Origin: Anaerovibrio sp. RM50
Lineage (GTDB): Bacteria; Bacillota; Negativicutes; Selenomonadales; Selenomonadaceae
Direction of reading: 5' to 3'
Assembly (NCBI RefSeq): GCF_000622005.1
Contig: NZ_JHWV01000001.1
Coordinates: 314,594-378,593 of the forward strand
DNA: 64,000 bases
The position numbers and the translations under genes were made by a program. Position 1 is the stretch's first letter. Each line of letters starts with the position of its first letter. The notes under the pieces are model-generated. The model had not been told where the DNA came from and searched no databases. It saw nothing but the letters and a program-made list of their open reading frames with translations. Shown here one piece after another: positions 51,342 to 60,743 of the stretch.

Positions 51342-54173
51342 TTAATCTCTGTGCTTTTCCTCCAGCAGTGGCTTCAAAAACTGGCCTGTGTAGGACTTTT
51401 TGGTTTTTGCCACCTTTTCCGGGGTACCCTCCACCACAATGGTGCCGCCCTTGTCGCCCCCCTCAGGGCCAAGGTCAATTATATGGTCTGCGGATTTTAT
51501 CACATCAAGATTATGCTCAATAACCACCACGGTGTCGCCCCCATCCACCAGCCGCTGAAGGATAGCCAGCAGCTTGTGAATGTCAGCGGCATGTAGGCCA
51601 GTGGTTGGCTCATCCAGAATATACATAGTCTTTCCCGTAGAACGCTTGGAAAGCTCCGTGGCCAGCTTTACACGCTGGGCCTCACCACCGGAAAGGGTGG
51701 TAGCAGCCTGTCCCAGTTTCACATAGCCCAGTCCAACGTCCTGCATTATCTGCAGCTTGTTGGCAATACGGGGCACATTCTTAAAGAACTCCACCGCCTC
51801 ATCAACTATCATATCCAGCACATCAGAAATGGATTTGCCCTTGTATTTAACTTCCAGTGTTTCCGTGTTGTACCGTGCTCCCTTGCACACCTCGCAAGGC
51901 ACATATACATCGGGGAGGAAGTGCATTTCAATCTTTATAATACCGTCACCACGACAGGACTCACATCGCCCACCCTTTACGTTGAAGCTGAACCGTCCTG
52001 GCTTGTATCCCCTCAGCTTGGCTTCCGTGGTCTGGCTGAACAGACTTCTGATCATATCAAATACGCCAGTGTAGGTGGCCGGATTGGAACGAGGAGTACG
52101 GCCAATAGGTGACTGGTCTATATTGATAATCTTGTCAATATTCTTAAGTCCCTTGATTTCCTTGAAACGCCCCGGCTTTCCCTTGGTGCGGTACAGCTTG
52201 GAGGCAATGCCCTTATATAGGATTTCATTAATGAGGGTACTCTTTCCGGAGCCTGAAACCCCTGTAACCACGGTAAAAGTGCCCAGTGGCAGCTTTACAG
52301 AAAGATTCTTCAGATTATTTTCCTGGGCCCCGATGATTTCCACGAAAAGCCCATTACCCTCACGGCGTTCCTTTGGCACAGGGATATACTTTTTACGGCT
52401 GAGATATTGGCCAGTTACGGACTCATCCACCGCCATGATTTCCTTGGCTGTACCCTGGGCCACCACGGTGCCACCATTTGTTCCCGCACCAGGGCCAATA
52501 TCTATAATATGGTCCGCCGCAAACATGGTGTCCTCGTCATGCTCCACAATCAGGAGGGTGTTGCCCAAATCCCGAAGATTTTTCAATGCAGAAAGAAGCC
52601 GTTCATTGTCCCGCTGATGAAGGCCGATACTTGGCTCATCAAGAATATACAGCACGCCAACAAGGCCGGAGCCTATCTGGGTGGCCAGACGGATGCGCTG
52701 AGCCTCACCGCCTGATAGGGTTCCCGCCGCTCTGGAAAGTGTAAGATAATCGAGGCCCACTGTTACAAGAAATCCCAAACGGGCATGGATTTCCTTTAAA
52801 ATCTGGGCCGCAATTTTCTGCTCCCGCTGGGTCAGCTCCAACTCATCAAAGAAGGTGGCGCAGTCCCGCACTGTCATCTCCGTCACCTGCTGAATATTCT
52901 TCTCCCCCACAGTTACGGACAGGGACTCCGGCTTTAAGCGGGCACCATTACATACAGGACATTTATGAATGGTCATATAATTTTCCAGATCCTCCCGCAT
53001 GGCATCGGAGTCTGACTCACGATAACGGCGGTCAAGAAGAGGCATTACTCCTTCAAAGGGACCAGTGTGAATCTTGTACACACCAAACATATTCTCATAG
53101 CCAAAGCTGTATTTCTTTTCCCCGGTGCCGTAAAGGAGTTCCTCCTGAAGCTCCGGTTTCATATCCTCCCAAGGTGTCTCAAGGGTGGCCCCATAGGCCT
53201 CACAAACGGAGCCCATCTGGCACATGGTATATGATTTTGTATTATTGGTAAGGGGTGCAATAAGGCCCTCAGCCAAACTGAGGGATGTATCCGGCATTAC
53301 CAGATCTATATCAAACTCGCTGTGACTGCCAAGGCCACTGCAGGCTGGGCAGGCACCAAAAGGATTATTGAAGGAAAACATGCGGGGCGCAATTTCCGGC
53401 AGACTGATACCACAGTCAACACAGGCAAAATTCTGGCTGAACATAAGCATGTCCCCGTCCACTATCTGAACGTAAGCAACACCCTCACCCAGCTTTAACG
53501 CCGCCTCCATGGACTCCGCCAGGCGCTGGCGAATTTCCTCACGGATAACAAGGCGGTCCACCACAACTTCAATTGTGTGCTTCTTATTTTTCTCCAGATT
53601 AATTTCTTCGCTGGCGTCCATAATTTCCCCGTCAATGCGGACACGTATATAGCCCTCCTTGCGGATATGTTCCAGCAGTTTTTTATGTTCACCTTTTTTT
53701 CCACGAACCACCTGAGCGATTATCAACAGCTTGGTGCGCTCCGGCAGCTCAAGCAGCTGGGCCAGCATCTGGTCAATGGACTGCTGGTTTACGGGCTTGC
53801 CACACTTTGGACAGTGAGGCCGCCCCGCCCTTGCAAAAAGGAGACGAAGATAGTCATAAATCTCCGTTACAGTTCCCACTGTTGAGCGGGGATTCCGGCT
53901 GGTGGTTTTCTGGTCTATGGATATGGCAGGGGAAAGGCCCTCAATATAATCCACATCCGGCTTGTCCATCTGGCCCAAAAACATTCGGGCATAGGAAGAA
54001 AGTGACTCCACATAACGCCGCTGTCCCTCTGCATATACCGTATCAAAGGCCAGGGAAGATTTCCCTGACCCGGAAAGCCCCGTGACCACTACCATTTTGT
54101 CCCGGGGAATATCTACATTTATATTTTTCAGATTGTGGACTCTTGCCCCCTTAATTCTGATATATTTTTCCAT
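51342..54173 (-). CDS. uvrA: UvrABC excinuclease subunit A
   Basis: The damage-sensing ABC ATPase of excision repair, 943 residues, normal length. Seen: Walker [13 protein letters not shown] at 33-44 and [10 protein letters not shown] near 640-649, ABC signatures ([12 protein letters not shown] near 490, [12 protein letters not shown] near 830), and zinc-finger cysteines (CPKCGKPV and [16 protein letters not shown]). The ATG follows GAGGTAA. A 234-nt gap with no recognised gene separates it from uvrC. Confidence 0.98.
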   Translation of the reverse strand: MEKYIRIKGARVHNLKNINVDIPRDKMVVVTGLSGSGKSSLAFDTVYAEGQRRYVESLSSYARMFLGQMDKPDVDYIEGLSPAISIDQKTTSRNPRSTVGTVTEIYDYLRLLFARAGRPHCPKCGKPVNQQSIDQMLAQLLELPERTKLLIIAQVVRGKKGEHKKLLEHIRKEGYIRVRIDGEIMDASEEINLEKNKKHTIEVVVDRLVIREEIRQRLAESMEAALKLGEGVAYVQIVDGDMLMFSQNFACVDCGISLPEIAPRMFSFNNPFGACPACSGLGSHSEFDIDLVMPDTSLSLAEGLIAPLTNNTKSYTMCQMGSVCEAYGATLETPWEDMKPELQEELLYGTGEKKYSFGYENMFGVYKIHTGPFEGVMPLLDRRYRESDSDAMREDLENYMTIHKCPVCNGARLKPESLSVTVGEKNIQQVTEMTVRDCATFFDELELTQREQKIAAQILKEIHARLGFLVTVGLDYLTLSRAAGTLSGGEAQRIRLATQIGSGLVGVLYILDEPSIGLHQRDNERLLSALKNLRDLGNTLLIVEHDEDTMFAADHIIDIGPGAGTNGGTVVAQGTAKEIMAVDESVTGQYLSRKKYIPVPKERREGNGLFVEIIGAQENNLKNLSVKLPLGTFTVVTGVSGSGKSTLINEILYKGIASKLYRTKGKPGRFKEIKGLKNIDKIINIDQSPIGRTPRSNPATYTGVFDMIRSLFSQTTEAKLRGYKPGRFSFNVKGGRCESCRGDGIIKIEMHFLPDVYVPCEVCKGARYNTETLEVKYKGKSISDVLDMIVDEAVEFFKNVPRIANKLQIMQDVGLGYVKLGQAATTLSGGEAQRVKLATELSKRSTGKTMYILDEPTTGLHAADIHKLLAILQRLVDGGDTVVVIEHNLDVIKSADHIIDLGPEGGDKGGTIVVEGTPEKVAKTKKSYTGQFLKPLLEEKHRD

Positions 54174-54186
54174 TTAATTACCTCTT

Positions 54187-54912
54187 CTAATACTTATATA
54201 ACTTGCCTGTATGGGCAATGGAATTCAAAAGTACCAGCTTCCATTGACCCTTTTTATATTCTAAGACATTTATGCAGGTATTATCCTGTTTAAACTGTGA
54301 ATAATGCTCCAGTCCAATTCCCAAAACACTGCACATCAATGTCATATTTCCCTTGGAATGGGCACCAATAAATATGGTCTTGCCGGGATAACGCTGTACG
54401 ACATCATCCAGAGCTGCCCGATACCGCTCCTGAAGCTGCTGGAGAGTTTCTCCCCCCGGAATCTGTACATTCCAAGGCTCCTTTTTCCACATTTTTGCCA
54501 ATTCCTTATATTTTTTTGCCACATCCTTTTTATACTGGCCTGTCCAGTCACCATAGCTTATCTCCGTAAGGCGAGGGTCAGTATAGCTTATTTCCATGCC
54601 CTTGGCCTTGGCGCATTTTTCCGTGGTTACATAGGCCCTTTCCAATGGACTGGAAATAAACACATCTATAGGAAGGTCCTTTATGCTTTCCGCCAGCATA
54701 TCCGCCTGCTTAAGGCCCGTTTCATTTAGAGGAATATCCAAGCTTCCCTGATAAAGGTCCTTTACATTATAATCGGTCTGCCCATGACGAACCAGAATAA
54801 TCCGGGTAACCTGGGCCTTGGCGTCCCCAGTTGGCATGGTCACCACAAAGCACAGCAAAAACATCAGTCCCGCAAGAAAATAGCTGATACCCGTAAATCT
54901 TTTTCTCAACAT
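54187..54912 (-). CDS. Exported histidine-phosphatase (PGM-like) protein
   Basis: A 241-residue member of the histidine phosphatase/phosphoglycerate mutase superfamily. Seen: the RHG motif at 42-44 in LVRHGQTDYN, SSPLERAY with the second Arg near 85-92, and a second catalytic His in IGAHSKGN near 180-187. Unlike the cytoplasmic mutases it begins with a hydrophobic segment (about 9-26) and a likely cleavage after AKA (31-33), so it is probably periplasmic. Substrate unknown. The ATG follows AGGAGG. It lies between uvrB and uvrA within 25 nt on either side, an unusual insertion in a repair operon. Confidence 0.88.
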   Translation of the reverse strand: MLRKRFTGISYFLAGLMFLLCFVVTMPTGDAKAQVTRIILVRHGQTDYNVKDLYQGSLDIPLNETGLKQADMLAESIKDLPIDVFISSPLERAYVTTEKCAKAKGMEISYTDPRLTEISYGDWTGQYKKDVAKKYKELAKMWKKEPWNVQIPGGETLQQLQERYRAALDDVVQRYPGKTIFIGAHSKGNMTLMCSVLGIGLEHYSQFKQDNTCINVLEYKKGQWKLVLLNSIAHTGKLYKY

Positions 54913-54935
54913 GATTAAACCTCCTATTCTCGTTC

Positions 54936-56960
54936 TTAATTCTTGCCCTCAAGCTCCCAAATCATATCACGGAGTTCTGCAGCCTTCTCGAATTCCAGTG
55001 CCCTGGAGGCCTGCTGCATTTCTCTGGTGAGGGTCTTAATGAGAGCTTCCTTATTCTTGGCAGAGAGCTTCTTTTTCTTCTTTCCATCATCAGTTCTATA
55101 TGTGGCTGCCGTCTCGGCCACAAGAGTGGTTTCAATCAGCGCCTTAACCGGTTTGATAATTGTCTTTGGCACAATGCCATGTTCCTTATTGTAGGCCTGC
55201 TGAATTTCCCGACGGCGTTCCGTTTCATCCATAGCCCGCTTCATGGAATCGGTTATTCTGTCAGCATACATAATAACCTTTCCCTCTGCATTACGTGCAG
55301 CACGGCCAATGGTCTGAATAAGCGATGCATCGGAACGGAGGAAGCCCTCCTTGTCTGCATCAAGAATGGCCACAAGGGAAACCTCCGGCATATCCAATCC
55401 TTCACGGAGAAGATTAATGCCCACCAGCACATCAAATTCTCCGGCCCGCAAATCCCGGATTATTTCCGCCCTCTCAAAGGTGGCAATATCCGAATGGAGA
55501 TACCGCACCCTGACGCCGGTTTCCTTAAGATACTCCGTGAGATTTTCTGCCATTTTTTTGGTAAGGGTGGTTACAAGCACCCGCTGGTCCTTCTTAACAC
55601 GCAGCTTTATCTCTCCCAAAAGGTCATCAATCTGCCCCTCCAAAGGACGAACCTCCACCTCCGGGTCAAGGAGTCCCGTAGGACGGATAATCTGCTGAAC
55701 CACCTGCTGGGCTCCTGACAGCTCATACTTGGCAGGGGTGGCGGACACGTAAACTATCTGATTAATCCTCTGTTCAAATTCCTCAAATCTCAATGGGCGA
55801 TTATCAAAGGCCGATGGCAGGCGGAAGCCGTTATCCACCAAGGATTCCTTTCTTGAACGGTCCCCTGCATACATGGCCCGCAGCTGGGGCAAGGTAACGT
55901 GGGACTCGTCAATAACCATCATAAAATCCTCCGGGAAGTAGTCCAAAAGTGTATATGGTGCCTCCCCTGGAGCCCGCTGGGTCAGGTGCCGGGAATAATT
56001 TTCGATGCCCGAGCAATATCCCATCTCCTGTATCATTTCCAGATCGTAGTTGGTGCGCTGTTCAATACGCTGGGCCTCAATCAGCTTGTTATGCTCCTTG
56101 AAGAACTTTATCTGTTCCTCCAGCTCTGCCCGTATTGTGCCCATGGCAATCTCCAGATCTTCCTTGGGGGTTACATAATGTGAGGCCGGGAAAACCATGG
56201 AATGAATACGCTCACCAAAAATTTCTCCAGTCAGCACGTCAAATTCCACAATGCGCTCAATCTCATCCCCAAACATCTCAATGCGGACACCACGGTTGTT
56301 ATAACCTGCCGGAAAAATCTCCACCACATCGCCCCGAACCCGGAAATGGCCACGCTCCAGTACCACATCATTGCGGTCGTACTGCATATTCACCAGCCGC
56401 CGCAAAATATCATTTCTGTCTATCTCCTGCCCCTTATGAAGGGAAAGCACCATTTCATGGTAGCTTTCAGGGGAACCAAGGCCATAAATACAGGACACGC
56501 TGGCCACAATAATAACGTCCCGCCGTTCGAAGAGGGAACAGGTGGCAGAATGGCGCAGCTCATCAATTTCGTCATTTATGGAAGCGTCCTTTTCTATATA
56601 GGTATCAGTGGAAGCAATATAAGCCTCTGGCTGATAATAATCATAGTAGGAAACAAAATACCCCACGTAATTGTCGGGGAAAAATGTCTTGAACTCGCTG
56701 GCCAGCTGGGCCGCCAAGGTCTTGTTGTGGGCAATGACAAGGGTCGGCTTCTGAACCTTTTCTATGAGCTTGGCTATGGTGAAGGTTTTTCCTGTTCCGG
56801 TGGCACCCAGCAGCACCTGGGCCTCCTGACCGTTTTCAATGCCCCCAGCCAGGTCCTCAATGGCCTGGTTCTGATCCCCCATGGGTTCAAAGGGAGCCAC
56901 CACCTTAAAGGGAATCCCCTCCCCAAAATCTATATTATTCAATTTAGGGACCTCTGCCAT
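54936..56960 (-). CDS. uvrB: UvrABC excinuclease subunit B
   Basis: The damage-verifying helicase-like subunit, 674 residues. Seen: Walker [11 protein letters not shown] near 51-60, the beta-hairpin [10 protein letters not shown] near 105-114, the DESHVTLPQ motif near 350-358, motif [11 protein letters not shown] near 552-560, and a C-terminal UVR domain (about 630-670) that contacts UvrC. The ATG at 56960 follows GGGGGTAGGG; the frame reaches eight codons further upstream without a site. It leads the uvrB-phosphatase-uvrA block. A LexA-like box overlaps its promoter. Confidence 0.98.
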   Translation of the reverse strand: MAEVPKLNNIDFGEGIPFKVVAPFEPMGDQNQAIEDLAGGIENGQEAQVLLGATGTGKTFTIAKLIEKVQKPTLVIAHNKTLAAQLASEFKTFFPDNYVGYFVSYYDYYQPEAYIASTDTYIEKDASINDEIDELRHSATCSLFERRDVIIVASVSCIYGLGSPESYHEMVLSLHKGQEIDRNDILRRLVNMQYDRNDVVLERGHFRVRGDVVEIFPAGYNNRGVRIEMFGDEIERIVEFDVLTGEIFGERIHSMVFPASHYVTPKEDLEIAMGTIRAELEEQIKFFKEHNKLIEAQRIEQRTNYDLEMIQEMGYCSGIENYSRHLTQRAPGEAPYTLLDYFPEDFMMVIDESHVTLPQLRAMYAGDRSRKESLVDNGFRLPSAFDNRPLRFEEFEQRINQIVYVSATPAKYELSGAQQVVQQIIRPTGLLDPEVEVRPLEGQIDDLLGEIKLRVKKDQRVLVTTLTKKMAENLTEYLKETGVRVRYLHSDIATFERAEIIRDLRAGEFDVLVGINLLREGLDMPEVSLVAILDADKEGFLRSDASLIQTIGRAARNAEGKVIMYADRITDSMKRAMDETERRREIQQAYNKEHGIVPKTIIKPVKALIETTLVAETAATYRTDDGKKKKKLSAKNKEALIKTLTREMQQASRALEFEKAAELRDMIWELEGKN

Positions 56961-56994
56961 TTCCCTACCCCCTAAAAATTTCACGCACCATAAC

Positions 56995-57016
56995 AGAACA
57001 TATTATCGTTATTATA
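56995..57016 (-). promoter_or_regulatory. uvrB -10 box and possible LexA site
   Basis: Minus strand TATAAT (57011-57016), with a weak -35 (TGGCGA, 17 bp upstream), is followed two bases later by CGATAATATGTTCT (56995-57008), matching the Gram-positive SOS consensus CGAAC-N4-GTTCG in 8 of its 10 defined positions. uvrB is a classical SOS gene, so LexA control is plausible; the left half-site is degenerate. Confidence 0.45.
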
Positions 57017-57086
57017 CTCCATTTTTTTAAATATCGCCACCCTGAGGAAATTGTTTTTTAAAAGAAAACTATTCTTAATAACCAAA

Positions 57087-57108
57087 GAGCAGGAAACAGC
57101 CCTTGCTC
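57087..57108 (-). terminator. Weak terminator after the sensor kinase
   Basis: Stem GAGCAAGG / CCTGCTC (one bulge) with a short loop, then TTTGGTTATT on the minus strand, 40 nt past the kinase stop. Confidence 0.5.
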
Positions 57109-57147
57109 ATTGACTGTCTCCCGCCCCATTTTTTAAACAATTCTCCT

Positions 57148-59133
57148 TTAAGCAATATCGAAGGACATGGTCACGGTAACGATGGTGCCCAAATCAACAG
57201 CACTGTACACAGCTATAGTTCCCCCGATCTTGTCCAGCAGCTGTTTGACCACGTAAAGCCCCAGTCCCTGTCCATTGGCCCATGGATCCACCTGACGGTT
57301 TTCCTGGGTGAAGGCATCAAACATTTTGCTCTGGAATTCCGGAGATATACCAATTCCCTCATCAGAAATTTTTACCTTGCAGTTAATCCTGCCTCCGTGG
57401 GCCTTGGCCTCAGCAGAACAATGGATTTCTGTCCCCTCTGGACTGTATTTCAGGGCATTGTGAACTATATTAAACAGTATACGCTTTACGTAGAGCATGT
57501 TCCCCACCACTTCCGAATACTTTAGGGAGCTGATATTCTCATCAGCATAGAGCTCAATATTTTTCTTCTTGGCAATAGGCCCGGCAAAGGCCTTAACATA
57601 CTTGTAAATATCGTAAAGGTCAAAGGTCTCCGGTTCGGACTGATCCTTTATAGCCTTAAGTTCACTGGCCTTCTTGATATCCTGGGCCAGCTCCTCCATA
57701 AGGGCAAAATTCATGTGAAGATGATCTACATCTACTGCGTCAAGGGATTCTTTTCCTTCAACAATATGCTCCAGAATGTACATCACATCGGACATATTAT
57801 CCCCCATATTATTGATAACCGCATTGTTCACATCCATTTCTTCACTGAAATTCTGAACATCCAGCTTCAGCTTATCCTCAGACTCCTGCTTCAGCTTCAT
57901 TATATCGTCCACATTGCGAATGGCGATAATGGCGCTATTATTGTCAGCCATTCTGAAAAGGCGGCACTGCATATAGACTGTCTTCTGTTTCCGCACAATG
58001 CGGTAGCTATGGGTAAAGTTTTGCTCCCTGGACAAAATACTCCTTATGGAATCCAGGGAAAACAATTCACTTAATTTTGGCACATCAGAATCAAAAACAT
58101 AATTCTCCAGATAATCCTCTTTTATGTCTTCAAAGCTGAAAGTCTTGTTCTCGTAAAAAAGATTCTGAACCTGGACTGAGGACTCCTGCCCCACATTAAG
58201 GACCTCTGTCTCAGCCGTATCAAGGTTCACCTTCAGTACAGTGGCATACCTCATGGTAAGGGAGGAAATAATCTCCCGCAGCTGAACCTCCTTCTCATTG
58301 TCCACCGCCAGAGTGGCCGAACCATAGGCCTTTACCGGCTTACCATCCTTATCAAATTCTGTGATATAACGCACATGGAAAGGAATCCGATCCGGGGTCA
58401 GGGGAATAACCCCCTGAATCTGGGCCTCACCCTGGGCCAGGCGCTCATGCCAGTTGCGGTACATATCCTCATAATCCCGTGGAAATATACCCATTTCAAA
58501 AACAGGGTCAGGATAATTCTCCAGCACCGGTGGCAGCCCCATATCCCTCATACATCTGGTACAAGGCCTCATTTCATGGGTAGCAATATCATATTCCCAT
58601 GCGTAAATATTGGCCTGCTCCGCCGCCATGCGGAATTTTGCCTCATTATCGGATATGTCCTTGAAGGAATGCTGCATTTCCGTATCATTGTACAGCAAAG
58701 CACAGTACAGCACCTCATTGCCCTGCTTTGCAACCATGCGAAGCTGAAAAATTAAGCAACACTCCTGATAGCCGCAGCACTGGGAAAAGGAACGGAACCA
58801 TATCTCTTCTGTTTCATAGGTCTTACTCCGCTCAGCACGTTTCAGAAGTCTGTTGAATTTCTGCTTTTCCTCATCATCGGAAAACTGCCACTGTCCCTCG
58901 ACTCCTACCCTGTCCAAGGAAGCCTGGGGAAGAATATTTTCTTCGTATTTGTCGTTGGTCAGCTCCAGCCGCATTACATCATTTTCATAGGTGAAGTAAA
59001 TCACTGCGTCCATATACTGGTTCAACAAATAACTGACCGTTTCATCACCGCCGGAAAAAATCTTGAATTCCTGAGGGTTAATAAAGGATTCTGGTCTGCT
59101 CAGCCACACGGAATTTGCACTTGAAACACTCAT
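57148..59133 (-). CDS. PAS-containing sensor kinase-like protein lacking the H-box histidine
   Basis: A 661-residue soluble protein with no membrane helix. It has PAS-like regions around 30-160, 165-290 and 295-415, a coiled linker (410-440), a dimerisation-like region, and a HATPase domain with N-box NIVHNALKYSP near 556-566, DEGIGIS near 591-597 and GQGLGLYVV near 621-629. Where NMSHE-type kinases carry the phosphorylated His, this reads NNMGDNMSD, with Asp445 in its place. It may bind ATP without autophosphorylation at His, or another His may serve. The ATG at 59133 follows GGAGAGG; the TTG upstream is unsupported. No response regulator is adjacent. Confidence 0.85.
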   Translation of the reverse strand: MSVSSANSVWLSRPESFINPQEFKIFSGGDETVSYLLNQYMDAVIYFTYENDVMRLELTNDKYEENILPQASLDRVGVEGQWQFSDDEEKQKFNRLLKRAERSKTYETEEIWFRSFSQCCGYQECCLIFQLRMVAKQGNEVLYCALLYNDTEMQHSFKDISDNEAKFRMAAEQANIYAWEYDIATHEMRPCTRCMRDMGLPPVLENYPDPVFEMGIFPRDYEDMYRNWHERLAQGEAQIQGVIPLTPDRIPFHVRYITEFDKDGKPVKAYGSATLAVDNEKEVQLREIISSLTMRYATVLKVNLDTAETEVLNVGQESSVQVQNLFYENKTFSFEDIKEDYLENYVFDSDVPKLSELFSLDSIRSILSREQNFTHSYRIVRKQKTVYMQCRLFRMADNNSAIIAIRNVDDIMKLKQESEDKLKLDVQNFSEEMDVNNAVINNMGDNMSDVMYILEHIVEGKESLDAVDVDHLHMNFALMEELAQDIKKASELKAIKDQSEPETFDLYDIYKYVKAFAGPIAKKKNIELYADENISSLKYSEVVGNMLYVKRILFNIVHNALKYSPEGTEIHCSAEAKAHGGRINCKVKISDEGIGISPEFQSKMFDAFTQENRQVDPWANGQGLGLYVVKQLLDKIGGTIAVYSAVDLGTIVTVTMSFDIA

Positions 59134-59217
59134 AAGGACCTCTCCTGTTCTGCCCAAATATATTTGTTATTTCATTTAATTCAGAATTATATTTCATTCA
59201 GAAATTATTTTTCCAAT

Positions 59218-59254
59218 CAAAAAGGATTTTCTACCGCCAAGATAGAAAATCCTT
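59218..59254. terminator. Terminator after sstT, bidirectional in form
   Basis: A perfect 12-bp stem AAGGATTTTCTA / TAGAAAATCCTT with a 9-nt loop. T-runs flank it on both strands; its natural use is to stop sstT on the minus strand. Confidence 0.88.
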
Positions 59255-59291
59255 CTTTTTTTCCAAATTAAATTTCAGACTAACTTATTTG

Positions 59292-60521
59292 TTAAAAATT
59301 CATATTTACTTCTTCACCGCGATCAAGGCGCTCCTTGAATTCTGCAGTTGCCGCAAAAAGGGCATCGGTGGAGGAATTAAGGGCTGTCTCACAGGAGTCC
59401 TGAATTACGCCGATGATGAAGCCAACGCCTACTGCCTGCATGGCAATATCATTGGAAATACCAAAGAGAGAGCAGGCCATTGGAATCAGAAGCAGGGAAC
59501 CGCCGGCAACACCGGAAGCACCGCAGGCACCTACAGTTGCCAGAACGGAAAGAATAATAGCAGTAGGAATATCAACCTGTATGCCCAAGGTGTGGGCCAC
59601 AGCCAAAGTCATAACCGTAATAGTGATGGCTGCCCCCTCCATATTGATGGTGGCGCCGAGAGGAACGGATACGGAATAGAAATCCTCCTCCAGTCCCAGT
59701 TCCTTGCACAGCTCCATATTTACAGGAATATTGGCTGCAGAGCTTCTGGTGAAGAAAGCAGTCACACCGGAGGTGCGGAGGCACTTCCAGGTCAGGGAAT
59801 ATGGATTCTTCTTAAGGAACATGAAAACAATCAACGGATTAACAATAAAGGTCATAAGGAACATGGTACCTACCAGAACCACCAGCAGCATACCATAGTC
59901 AACGAAGATGGACATGCCGTTTTCAGATACGGCGGAATAAACCAAACCCATAATACCGAATGGGGCCAGCTGGATAATCCAGGTTACGGCACGGGATACT
60001 ACAGCAGCAAACTCTGCCACCATTTCTCTGGTGCCCTCAGAAGCCAGCTTCTTGAAGCCCATACCGAAAATTATAGCCCAACAGAGAATACCTACATAGT
60101 TAGCATTCATAAGAGCAGCCACAGGATTGGCCACCATGTTGGTGAGAATGGTCTTGATAACCTCCCCAATACCACCTGGTGGTGTGTTGGTTGCTGCATC
60201 GGTAAGAACCATACCAACCGGCATGGCAAAGCTGAAGCAAACTGCTGCCGCTGCAGCCAATAATGTACCGGCAACGTAGAGGAACATTACTGTTTTAAAA
60301 CGGGCCCCAATATCGCCGGAGGCATTGGCCAGGGCACTTATTACCAGAATAAATACCAATACAGGGGCAATCCCCTTCAGCAGGCCCACAAACAGGTTAC
60401 CAAAAATTGGAACCACTCCATTGTCCGGCATTGCAAGGGCCAAAATAATACCCAAAACCAGACCACATACAATACGCAGAATCAAACTGATGCTCTGCCA
60501 TTTTCTGAATGCTGTTACCAT
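59292..60521 (-). CDS. sstT: Serine/threonine:Na+ symporter SstT
   Basis: A 409-residue DAACS-superfamily carrier for serine and threonine. Seen: eight helices, the hairpin motif FFTRSSAANIPVN near 243-255 (the SstT version of the serine-rich loop), PLGATINMEGAAIT near 272-285, and GACGASGVAGGSLLL near 317-331. The ATG start has a modest AAGGAG site. A strong promoter and a near-perfect palindrome lie upstream, suggesting repression. The function is one of the better defined in this superfamily. Confidence 0.94.
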   Translation of the reverse strand: MVTAFRKWQSISLILRIVCGLVLGIILALAMPDNGVVPIFGNLFVGLLKGIAPVLVFILVISALANASGDIGARFKTVMFLYVAGTLLAAAAAVCFSFAMPVGMVLTDAATNTPPGGIGEVIKTILTNMVANPVAALMNANYVGILCWAIIFGMGFKKLASEGTREMVAEFAAVVSRAVTWIIQLAPFGIMGLVYSAVSENGMSIFVDYGMLLVVLVGTMFLMTFIVNPLIVFMFLKKNPYSLTWKCLRTSGVTAFFTRSSAANIPVNMELCKELGLEEDFYSVSVPLGATINMEGAAITITVMTLAVAHTLGIQVDIPTAIILSVLATVGACGASGVAGGSLLLIPMACSLFGISNDIAMQAVGVGFIIGVIQDSCETALNSSTDALFAATAEFKERLDRGEEVNMNF

Positions 60522-60555
60522 AAAAAATAAACTCCTTATTTTAAAATATTAAACC

Positions 60556-60609
60556 TAGGTGGTACACCACCTAAGTACATATTCTACTGGTACGAGACAT
60601 TTATGTCAA
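60556..60609 (-). promoter_or_regulatory. sstT promoter with perfect palindromic operator
   Basis: Minus strand TTGACA (60604-60609), 17-bp spacer, TAGAAT (60581-60586). Downstream at 60556-60573 is TAGGTGGT-GT-ACCACCTA, an 8-bp perfect palindrome around the likely transcription start. Its GGTGTACC core would suit a GntR-family dimer; the regulator is not identified. Confidence 0.75.
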
Positions 60610-60670
60610 GAAAAATCCACTCTATGTGGACACATATACTAAAAATCTTTCCCATGTGGATATCTCCCAT

Positions 60671-60714
60671 AAATACAATAGGCCCTGTCAAAAATACACA
60701 TCTTTGACAGGGCC
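60671..60714 (-). terminator. Terminator after leuS
   Basis: A perfect 12-bp stem GGCCCTGTCAAA / TTTGACAGGGCC with a 10-nt loop, followed by an AT-rich TATTGTATTT on the minus strand. Confidence 0.8.
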
Positions 60715-60743
60715 CATTTATCAACGTTTTCAGTTAGTGCCTA

